This document shows positions 31,860-38,709 of a stretch of DNA of 64,000 nt, one piece after another. The translations under genes and the position numbers were made by a program. Location: the NCBI RefSeq assembly GCF_002260525.1, contig NZ_MRYI01000008.1, positions 62,001 through 126,000 on the forward strand, in the 5' to 3' direction. Each line of letters starts with the position of its first letter. The stretch's first letter is position 1. The stretch comes from Hahella sp. CCB-MM4. GTDB taxonomy: Bacteria > Pseudomonadota > Gammaproteobacteria > Pseudomonadales > Oleiphilaceae. The notes under the pieces are model-generated. The model was not told the DNA's origin, searched no databases, and saw only the letters and a program-made list of their open reading frames with translations.

Positions 31860-32917
31860 TATTGGGGAAGCCCCTGTAATTCCACTAATGGGGTTTCAGC
31901 ATCGTGTTCAGCAATGTAGCCGATTTCAAATACTTCTTCTCCGGCATTGCGGAGAATATCCATCGCTTGGTCTTTGCTGTCAGCGGGGACCACCAGGGCC
32001 ATACCGATACCACAGTTGAATGTGCGATACATTTCAGTCCAGTCCACATTGCCTTCTTTCTGCAGCCACTGGAACAGGGGAGACAGAGTGTAGCTGTCCA
32101 GATTGATAACTGCTTTGGAATGTTGAGGAAGAACCCTGGGGATATTTTCCAGGAAACCGCCGCCGGTAATGTGGGACAGGGCATGAACCGGAGTTTGCTT
32201 GATCAGCTCCAGTAAAGGTTTGACGTAAATTCGGGTCGGCTTGAGTAAAGCTTCGCCCAGTGTGCCCCCGTCAAATTCGATGGAAAGATCTGCCTGGCTG
32301 ACTTCAATAATCTTGCGAACCAGAGAGTAGCCATTAGAGTGGACGCCGGAAGAGCTTAATCCCAGGATGACGTCGCCGGGTTTTACCAGTTGCCCGTCAA
32401 TAATTCTGGATTTCTCCACAATCCCTACACAGAAACCTGCCAGGTCGTAGTCTTCACCCTCATACATTCCAGGCATCTCTGCAGTTTCACCCCCGATCAG
32501 GGAGCAGCCGGCCTGAAGACATCCTTTGCCGATACCTTCGACGACGGTAGAGGCGATATCGACTGAGAGTTTACCCGTGGCGTAGTAATCGAGGAAGAAC
32601 AACGGCTCTGCTCCCTGGACGATCAAGTCGTTCACGCACATGGCTACCAGATCGATCCCGATGGAATCGTGCATGCCGAGCTGCATTGCCAGTCTCAACT
32701 TGGTTCCTACGCCGTCAGTGCCGGAGACCAATACAGGCTCCTGGTATCCTTTTGGAATTTCGAACAGGGCACCAAATCCTCCCAGGCCGGCCAGTACTTC
32801 CGGACGACGGGTGGCTTGTGCCGCACCTTTGATACGCTCGACCAGTGCATTACCTGCATCAATATCAACGCCGGCATCACGGTAACTGAGGGAGGGTTTA
32901 TCTGTCGGTGCAGTCAT
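31859..32917 (-). CDS. purM: Phosphoribosylformylglycinamidine cyclo-ligase
   Basis: PurM uses ATP to close the imidazole ring, giving AIR, two steps after PurN. The 352-residue protein has the N-terminal [13 protein letters not shown], the loop [13 protein letters not shown] near residue 63, the segment [11 protein letters not shown], and [14 protein letters not shown]. It is the first gene of the purM-purN pair; its promoter must lie in the divergent gap with the DUF2066 gene. Confidence 0.97.
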   Translation of the reverse strand: MTAPTDKPSLSYRDAGVDIDAGNALVERIKGAAQATRRPEVLAGLGGFGALFEIPKGYQEPVLVSGTDGVGTKLRLAMQLGMHDSIGIDLVAMCVNDLIVQGAEPLFFLDYYATGKLSVDIASTVVEGIGKGCLQAGCSLIGGETAEMPGMYEGEDYDLAGFCVGIVEKSRIIDGQLVKPGDVILGLSSSGVHSNGYSLVRKIIEVSQADLSIEFDGGTLGEALLKPTRIYVKPLLELIKQTPVHALSHITGGGFLENIPRVLPQHSKAVINLDSYTLSPLFQWLQKEGNVDWTEMYRTFNCGIGMALVVPADSKDQAMDILRNAGEEVFEIGYIAEHDAETPLVELQGLPQ

Positions 32918-33270
32918 GAGGATTTATGCTCTCTGTAGGTTAACTGGTTTCATCCCGAACTGTACTAGATAGGCTAAATCAGGATGAGCACTTGGAAGGT
33001 CGCGTATTTTAGCAATTGAAGCAGTGGAGCACTAGGGCCTGTTGATGTTTCAGCGATACCTGCCCGCCAGAATGATGAATATGCCTGCTCTGCAGGGGGA
33101 CTGAAACTAAAACCGCTTTAATAGTGGCTCGATGGGAAATAGTGTATCCTTCCCCGCATTTGCTGAATTCCGGGGCAGGACCGCATTGATATGACTGGAT
33201 TTAATCTGCCGCCGGGCATCCCTGATGAGTAGTGATATTGGACGCAAAAGTGATTTTTCTGTTTACCCAA
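32918..33270. other. Divergent gap between purM and the DUF2066 gene
   Basis: This 353-bp stretch includes GTTTCAG near 33044 and CTGAAAC near 33102 as a widely separated inverted repeat. I do not see a PurR-type operator. A minus-strand TAAAAT at about 33008 is a possible purM -10. The long frame upstream of 33271 may be partly coding if a GTG at 33232 is used. Confidence 0.4.
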
Positions 33271-34395
33271 ATGCTTTCAGTGCGCATTAAAAATACTCAC
33301 TCTGGCCTGAAACAGTCCCGTAAAGGGATGTGGGGCTTGGTGATGACCTTGATGTTGAGCGCTTGTTTGCTGCAATCGAATGCCTATGCGGTAACCGTTC
33401 GTGGTCTGTATGAGGCGGAAATCCCGGTGGCGGACCAGGCTGCTGACTCCCGACGGCAGGCGACAAAGCTGGCGCTCGAGCAGGTGGTGGATCGTATTAC
33501 AGGAACACCTTATTGGAGAGACGTATATTCTCCGGAAGACCTTGCCACAAACAGTCAGCGTTTGCTGGAACAGTACAGTTATGATCGCAGCGCTGATCCC
33601 TCAGCGCAGTTGCCTTGGGTCTTCAAGGCAAAGTTTGCCGGTAGTGCGCTAGCCCAGTTGCTTGCTCAGCAGGGACTCCCTGTGTGGGGGCAAAGCAGAC
33701 CTCAGACTCTGTTTTGGATTGCTCTTGATAACCAGGGAAGCCGGGATGTTCTGGCTGAATATCAGGAAAGCCCGATGGTTGGCTATCTTCAATCCGCTGC
33801 CCGTCATTGGGGGTTGCCGATGCTGCTTCCGTTGATGGATCTGGAGGATTCCTCCGCGCTGAATGTCTCAGATCTGTGGGGATTCTTTGCCAGCCCGATA
33901 GAGACGGCATCTGTTCGCTATGGTAGCGATGCTATCGTTATGGCCCGGGTATATCAGGACAACGCCGGTCGGTGGACTGGGTTGTGGCAATTGCGGGTCA
34001 ATGGCCAGCAATTGAGTCAGGGAGAATTGGAAGCTCCCAGCCAGGATGAGTGGGCTCAACAGTTAATGGCTGCCGTCGCATCATCCCAGGCGAAGAAATA
34101 TGCCATCACGCTGGATGAGAATTCGGCCAATCTGGTTAAGCTTCAGGTCACCAATGTCAGAAATTTCCGGGACTATGTTGATGTTTCACGTATGTTGCAG
34201 AAGCTTGCGCCGGTAAAGCGGGTGGAGCCATTTTATATGGATCGTGATGTGGTCAGGTTCCAGCTGTCCCTGAATACGGCACCAGAGCAACTGGAAGAAC
34301 ACATCGCGTTGCAGGAAAAGCTGCATCCGATATTGGGTGATGGGAATCCTGAGGAAATCGGCTATTGGCTATACTATCAATGGGGTGACCAATAG
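33271..34395 (+). CDS. DUF2066 exported protein
   Basis: The 374-residue protein belongs to DUF2066, a family of unknown function that lies beside purM and hda in many gammaproteobacteria. A basic N-terminal stretch (RIKNTHSGLKQSRKG) leads to a hydrophobic segment, so it is exported. The segment could end at AYA (signal peptidase I) or at the LSAC lipobox. The first mature sequence is VTVRGLYEAEIPVADQ, typical of the family. The start is uncertain (GTG 33232, ATG 33271 or ATG 33328). I chose 33271 because it gives a charged n-region. Confidence 0.75.
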   Translation: MLSVRIKNTHSGLKQSRKGMWGLVMTLMLSACLLQSNAYAVTVRGLYEAEIPVADQAADSRRQATKLALEQVVDRITGTPYWRDVYSPEDLATNSQRLLEQYSYDRSADPSAQLPWVFKAKFAGSALAQLLAQQGLPVWGQSRPQTLFWIALDNQGSRDVLAEYQESPMVGYLQSAARHWGLPMLLPLMDLEDSSALNVSDLWGFFASPIETASVRYGSDAIVMARVYQDNAGRWTGLWQLRVNGQQLSQGELEAPSQDEWAQQLMAAVASSQAKKYAITLDENSANLVKLQVTNVRNFRDYVDVSRMLQKLAPVKRVEPFYMDRDVVRFQLSLNTAPEQLEEHIALQEKLHPILGDGNPEEIGYWLYYQWGDQ

Positions 34396-34615
34396 AATGG
34401 CGGTCATTGATCGCTGATCGGCTGAAAATCATCTGGTGGTCTTGTATCTGTATATTGCCTGAGTGATTGGTCGGCTGCCTGAAGTTACAATGCGGAGTAT
34501 TTTGCATGAGCCGTGGTAGCTGTGGGATGTGTTGGCTGAGTATTCAGATTATTGGGTGTGGCAGTTGAATAGACAACAGCGGTCAGTCATTACGACTGTG
34601 CCGGGTACCAGCTGA

Positions 34616-35197
34616 GTGGAGCAGGAATCGTTGCGTATTTCCTGGAGGCAATTGCCCAATGCCATTACATTACTGCGTATTTTCCTGGTGGCGCCGATAG
34701 TATTCTGCCTCGCGAGGGAATGGTATCGGGATGCTCTGTGGCTGTTTTTGGTCGCGGGACTTTCCGATGGGCTTGATGGGTTCCTGGCAAGAACTTTTCA
34801 CTGGGCCAGCCGGTTCGGGGCGATTACCGATCCGTTGGCGGATAAGGTGTTGCTGGTATCTGTGTTTGTTGTGTTGACGATCAATGGATTGCTTCCCCTG
34901 TGGCTGACAATTCTTGTATTTGCCCGGGATTTGATTATTGTGGCGGGTGCCCTGACATATCACATGCTGGTAGGTAGCTATTCGATACGGCCCAGCGTGT
35001 GGGGGAAATTAAGCACCTTTGCACAGATTACTTACGTGTTGGTAGTGGTTCTGTACTATGCCGGACTACCCATGCCTCTTCTGGCTGTCGAGCAGGGGGT
35101 ATGGATTGTCGCAGCAACAAGCCTGATCAGTGGAGCGCATTATGTGACTGTTTGGGGGCGAAAGTACTGGCTTGAACGCTCAGGGACAACTACCTGA
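34616..35197 (+). CDS. CDP-alcohol phosphatidyltransferase
   Basis: A 193-residue inner-membrane enzyme with about five or six transmembrane segments. It carries the full CDP-alcohol phosphatidyltransferase signature D-G-x2-D-G-x2-A-R-x8-G-x3-D-x3-D near residues 50-77 (SDGLDGFLART ... GAITDPLADK). These enzymes displace CMP from CDP-diacylglycerol with an alcohol. The acceptor (glycerol phosphate, as in PgsA, or another) cannot be told from the motif. The start is a GTG; a TTG at 34631 is an alternative. It lies 26 bp before hda and probably shares a transcript with the DUF2066 gene and hda. Confidence 0.85.
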   Translation: MEQESLRISWRQLPNAITLLRIFLVAPIVFCLAREWYRDALWLFLVAGLSDGLDGFLARTFHWASRFGAITDPLADKVLLVSVFVVLTINGLLPLWLTILVFARDLIIVAGALTYHMLVGSYSIRPSVWGKLSTFAQITYVLVVVLYYAGLPMPLLAVEQGVWIVAATSLISGAHYVTVWGRKYWLERSGTTT

Positions 35198-35223
35198 GGC
35201 TTTTTGATTCTGTTGAAAACCGC

Positions 35224-35934
35224 ATGTCGAATAACTCTAAAAATCACTCTCTGACTCAGCTTGCGCTGAATCTTTCCTCCAATCCTTCGGCTGAACTGGA
35301 AAATTTTGTTGAGCCGGATGGAGGCCAGACCGTTACGACGATTCGTAATTTCCTGTCGTCCCCAGACGAAACCATACTCTTTATTGCCGGCGAAAGTTCT
35401 ACGGGCAAAAGCCATTTGCTGTTGGCATCCAGTCAGTTATATGACTCTGGAGAAGCATTCTATTTGCCCTTTGGGGAGCTTCTGGCAATGGACCCGGCTG
35501 TTCTGGAAGGACTCGAGTATTGCCAGCTGTTGTGCCTTGACGATATTGATAAGGTAGCGGGTCACTCCGAGTGGGAGGAGGCCTTGTTTCACCTGTTCAA
35601 TCGATGCCAGCAGCAAAAATGCCAGTGGATTGCCTGTGCGCTGCAGACCCCGGCAAACTTACCCTGGCAACTGCCGGATTTGAAGTCTCGCTTGGGATGG
35701 GGGGTGACGATCAGGTTGCCTGCTTTAGACGAGCAACTGCGCCTGCAAGTGCTGGAGCAGCAGGCACAGCATTTTGGATTTTTCCTGTCGGATGAGGTCA
35801 AACAGTTCATCATCCGGCGTGCGCCAAGGGATTTGGGGTCATTAACAACATTGTTGAAGCAGATAGATCGAGCCTCATTGGAAGAAAAACGAGCTATCAC
35901 CGTTCCCTTTGTGAAATCGATTACCGGTTGGTAA
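35224..35934 (+). CDS. hda: DnaA regulatory inactivator Hda
   Basis: Hda binds the DNA polymerase sliding clamp and stimulates ATP hydrolysis by DnaA, preventing re-initiation. The 236-residue protein has an N-terminal clamp-binding motif (TQLALNLS, residues 11-18), a degenerate Walker A (GESSTGKSHLL, near 57-67), a Walker B-like LLCLDDIDKV near 98, and a C-terminal AAA+ lid. It is shorter than DnaA and has no DNA-binding domain, as expected. It follows the CDP-alcohol phosphatidyltransferase gene. Confidence 0.93.
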   Translation: MSNNSKNHSLTQLALNLSSNPSAELENFVEPDGGQTVTTIRNFLSSPDETILFIAGESSTGKSHLLLASSQLYDSGEAFYLPFGELLAMDPAVLEGLEYCQLLCLDDIDKVAGHSEWEEALFHLFNRCQQQKCQWIACALQTPANLPWQLPDLKSRLGWGVTIRLPALDEQLRLQVLEQQAQHFGFFLSDEVKQFIIRRAPRDLGSLTTLLKQIDRASLEEKRAITVPFVKSITGW

Positions 35935-35965
35935 AGGCTTTACCGGGTTATCTGATGCAGGTGTG

Positions 35966-36013
35966 GTTGTGGGATAGAAAGGTTGTGGGATAGAAAGATA
36001 GAGGGATAGCTCT
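35966..36013. repeat. Three 16-bp tandem units before parA
   Basis: GTTGTGGGATAGAAAG occurs twice in direct contact without mismatch (35966-35981, 35982-35997). A third, diverged unit (35998-36013) keeps GGGATAG. Confidence 0.88.
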
Positions 36014-36157
36014 GGAATATCGGCGTAATTCTGGAATTATGCTGGTAGATGGGTTACAACTTTGTTGCTTTCAAAAAACCATCACACAGGCACTCGCGGC
36101 ATCATAATATTCAGTATAACCGTGTGACGCGTGCCAATCAGGACATCCGGGGGAAAC

Positions 36158-36949
36158 ATGCGAAGAGTCATTTTCAATCAGAAAGGCGGGGTTGGAAAAT
36201 CCAGTATTACCTGTAATCTTGCTGCCATTAGTGCAGAGCAGGGATCCAAAACGCTGGTTGTTGATCTCGATCCACAGGGAAACTCAAGTCTCTATCTGCT
36301 GGGAAAGAATCCAGTTGAGCTCAAAGATACGGTGGCTGATTTTTTTGAGCAGTCCGTCGCCTTCAATATCTTCAACAAAAAAATCGATGACTTTGTCCAC
36401 GCCACACGCTTTCCTGGCTTGTTTATCATGCCGGCAAGCCCTGAACTCGACTTCCTGGAGCGTAAGCTGGAAGCGAAGCACAAGATCTATAAGTTAAGGG
36501 ATGCCCTGGCGAAGTTGGGGGAAAGTTTTGACCGGATATTTATTGATACAGCACCAGCCCTGAACTTCTACACCCGATCGGCTCTCATTGCCGCGCAGCG
36601 ATGCCTTATACCATTTGATTGCGATGATTTTTCCCGCCAGGCGTTATATACGATTCTTGGGGAAATTCAGGATCTTCAGGAGGACCACAATCAGGATCTT
36701 CAGATTGAGGGGATTATTGCCAATCAGTTCCAGCCCCGTGCGTCCCTGCCAAGAAAGATTATCGGAGACCTGACCGATGAAGGGTTGCCGGTGCTGCCTG
36801 TCCAGTTAAATTCGTCGGTCAAGATGAAAGAATCCCACCAGGCCCATGAACCTTTGATATATATGGCACCCAAGCATCCGTTGACGCAACAGTTTGTGAG
36901 CCTGTATCAAGTGTTGCAGGGCGAAAATGTCACTACGGAGGTTTCGTAA
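36158..36949 (+). CDS. Orphan ParA-family ATPase
   Basis: A 263-residue ParA/MinD-type ATPase. The start at 36158 follows GGGGGA and gives MRRVIFNQKGGVGKSS with the deviant Walker A at once; the GTG at 36131 would add nine residues. Further motifs are VVDLDPQGNSS (A') and FIDTAPAL (Walker B), and a long C-terminal part ending near the YqcC start. There is no ParB or parS beside it and it does not lie near an origin, so it is unlikely to be the chromosomal ParA. Such orphans position a protein or a membrane complex. It is adjacent to a YqcC-family gene (2-bp gap), the likely partner. Confidence 0.85.
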   Translation: MRRVIFNQKGGVGKSSITCNLAAISAEQGSKTLVVDLDPQGNSSLYLLGKNPVELKDTVADFFEQSVAFNIFNKKIDDFVHATRFPGLFIMPASPELDFLERKLEAKHKIYKLRDALAKLGESFDRIFIDTAPALNFYTRSALIAAQRCLIPFDCDDFSRQALYTILGEIQDLQEDHNQDLQIEGIIANQFQPRASLPRKIIGDLTDEGLPVLPVQLNSSVKMKESHQAHEPLIYMAPKHPLTQQFVSLYQVLQGENVTTEVS

Positions 36950-36951
36950 CG

Positions 36952-37290
36952 TTGTCAAATACCAGAGTGCTAACCGAGTTGGCAGATGTTCTTCTGGAAA
37001 TGGAAGCTGAACTGAGGCGGCTGGATATGTGGAGTAGTCAGCCACCTTCCCCTGAAGCCTTGGCTAGTCAGCAGCCTTTTTGTATTGATACCCTGGAGTT
37101 TCATGAGTGGTTGCAGTTTATACTGATTTCCCGCATGAAAGTCATCATAGAAGCTGATGCCCCATTACCTCAGGCCAGTGGCATATTGCCCATGGCAGAA
37201 GAACGCTATAAACAGGAGCTTGAGCAAGTGGACGCTTTACTGGATGTAATCAGGCGCTTTGATGATTTGATCATGGAATATCACGGCTAG
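36952..37290 (+). CDS. YqcC-family protein
   Basis: A 112-residue, all-helical cytoplasmic protein. It has the family features VLLEMEAELRRLDMW near residue 13, PFCIDTLEFHEWLQFI near residue 42, and PxxAE-type residues in ASGILPMAEERYK. It begins at a TTG with GGAGG nine bases upstream. YqcC is a short, widespread gammaproteobacterial protein of unknown function. It is placed 2 bp after the ParA-like gene, so the two are one transcript. Its 3' end overlaps the convergent uracil-DNA glycosylase-like gene by 20 bp. Confidence 0.8.
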   Translation: MSNTRVLTELADVLLEMEAELRRLDMWSSQPPSPEALASQQPFCIDTLEFHEWLQFILISRMKVIIEADAPLPQASGILPMAEERYKQELEQVDALLDVIRRFDDLIMEYHG

Positions 37291-37879
37291 AGCCCGGATG
37301 AAGCAGTTCGTGGACAAACTCCCGAACTGCTGGAACCACCTCGTCTTCAAACCAGGGGCGCTGCTTGAGCCATAAAGTGTTTCTGGGAGAGGGGTGAGGA
37401 AGTGGGATCAGGTGTGGAAACCATTGTTTCCAGTTTCTGACGTTGTCTGAGAGCGATTTACCCGGGGTCGGCAAGTAGGCATTTTGGGCGTATTGTCCGA
37501 TGAGTAATGTGGTCTTAATCTCCGGCATTAGTTGCAAGGCCCTGTCGTGCCAGGCCTCCCGGCATTCCCGTCTTGGCGGCAGGTCGCCACTTTTTCCTTT
37601 CCCCGGATAACAATAGCCCATGGGCATAATGGCGACCTTGCTGGTGTCATAGAAAACCTCATCATCCATGCCCAGCCAGGAACGTAGCCGCACACCGCTG
37701 GGGTCATTCCACGGAATTCCGGTAGCGTGAACCCGGGTGCCGGGAGCTTGGCCAATCACCAATAGGCGGGCGCTTGTAGATAGTCTTAACACAGGGTTCG
37801 GCTGTAAGTGATCTTCACAGATCCGGCAATCCTGTATTTCAGTCATGAGCAGGTCTAGTAGTTCTATGGTTTGTGTCAT
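37271..37879 (-). CDS. Uracil-DNA glycosylase superfamily protein
   Basis: A 202-residue protein of the uracil-DNA glycosylase superfamily. The active-site region VIGQAPGTRVHATGIPWNDPSG is near residue 40 (given in two parts for length: VIGQAPGTRVH, then TGIPWNDPSG), and the DNA-probing loop HPSPRN is near residue 160. Two early cysteines (CRICEDHL) may form part of a metal site, although the four-Cys cluster of family 4 or 5 UDG is not complete. The exact lesion is unknown; a role in excising uracil or its analogs is inference. The 3' end overlaps yqcC. Confidence 0.8.
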   Translation of the reverse strand: MTQTIELLDLLMTEIQDCRICEDHLQPNPVLRLSTSARLLVIGQAPGTRVHATGIPWNDPSGVRLRSWLGMDDEVFYDTSKVAIMPMGYCYPGKGKSGDLPPRRECREAWHDRALQLMPEIKTTLLIGQYAQNAYLPTPGKSLSDNVRNWKQWFPHLIPLPHPSPRNTLWLKQRPWFEDEVVPAVREFVHELLHPGSSRDIP

Positions 37880-37952
37880 CTGGTCTGGCTAAAGAGGTTC
37901 GTGTGTCTCAGGGTTAATTACAGAGGTGGAGGAGATTAAGGTTAAAGCCGTC

Positions 37953-38507
37953 TTATTCGATAGATAACGGGTATTCCCGAACCATATCATATCGCGAGCC
38001 TTGTTCCGTAGCTTGGCTGCTGAACAGTGTTACCTTGTCTATGTTGAACTGAATATTCAGTTCCTGTCGTTCAGCGAAGTCTATCCTACTGCCTTTATGA
38101 ATTCTGGCCAGGGTCAGGTGAGGGTGGTAGTGCCGGCTTTCAACCTGAATGCCTGTCTCTCTCGCAACGGTTTTGATCTCTTGATGCAGTTTGGATAATT
38201 CTTCAGATTCGAGAATTTCCAGTACCAGACATCTGGGCTTTCTGGTCGTGGGGAAAAGTATCGTGGATCCAGTGGTCAGCATCATCTGTTGTGAATTCTT
38301 GCAGATGCCTTCAACGAGCGGATCCATGGCAGCGATATCTTCAGCAGTAATATTGCCCATGAACAGTAATGTGATGTGTAGCTGCATGGCGGATTGCCAG
38401 CGAAGTACGTGGGGAGGTATGCCGGCAATCTCCTGAAGGCGTCCTATGTGTTGGCAGATGTCATTGATGGATTCTGGATTGGGGGTAATGCCGAAGAAAC
38501 ACCGCAT
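37953..38507 (-). CDS. thpR: RNA 2',3'-cyclic phosphodiesterase
   Basis: ThpR (LigT) is a 2H phosphoesterase that opens RNA 2',3'-cyclic phosphates and can also join tRNA halves. The 184-residue protein carries both His-x-Thr motifs, HITLLFMG near residue 47 and HLTLARI near residue 130, spaced as expected. The ATG at 38507 is preferred to a TTG one codon earlier. It starts just after the DUF1289 stop on the same strand, so the two are likely co-transcribed. Confidence 0.92.
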   Translation of the reverse strand: MRCFFGITPNPESINDICQHIGRLQEIAGIPPHVLRWQSAMQLHITLLFMGNITAEDIAAMDPLVEGICKNSQQMMLTTGSTILFPTTRKPRCLVLEILESEELSKLHQEIKTVARETGIQVESRHYHPHLTLARIHKGSRIDFAERQELNIQFNIDKVTLFSSQATEQGSRYDMVREYPLSIE

Positions 38508-38511
38508 CAAC

Positions 38512-38706
38512 TCAATTCCCGGACTCTTGGCGCTTTTTTAGCTCTTCCAGAAGTGCTTCTTTTTGTTCTTGGTTCATTGAGTGCCAGGCCAGAATTTCCT
38601 CCAGGGTGCGTTTGCAGCCACAGCATACATCATGTTGATCCAGGCAACAGTTTCGGATGCATGGATTGAGATCGCTGGTCGGTCGGGTCTTCAGGTGATC
38701 CTTCAT
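38512..38706 (-). CDS. DUF1289 small cysteine protein
   Basis: A 64-residue cytoplasmic protein of family DUF1289. The conserved cysteines lie in NPCIRNCCLDQHDVCCGCKRTLEEI, described here in two halves: CIRNCCLDQ then VCCGCKRTLEEI. They suggest a small metal or Fe-S site. It is placed between the GGDEF-EAL gene and thpR on the same strand (3-bp gap on one side, 4-bp on the other). The function is unknown. Confidence 0.85.
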   Translation of the reverse strand: MKDHLKTRPTSDLNPCIRNCCLDQHDVCCGCKRTLEEILAWHSMNQEQKEALLEELKKRQESGN

Positions 38707-38709
38707 ATC

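Noticed and set aside
36158-36949. A plasmid or chromosomal partition locus
   Set aside because: No ParB gene or parS-like palindromes are beside the ParA-like gene, and neighbours are core chromosomal genes.
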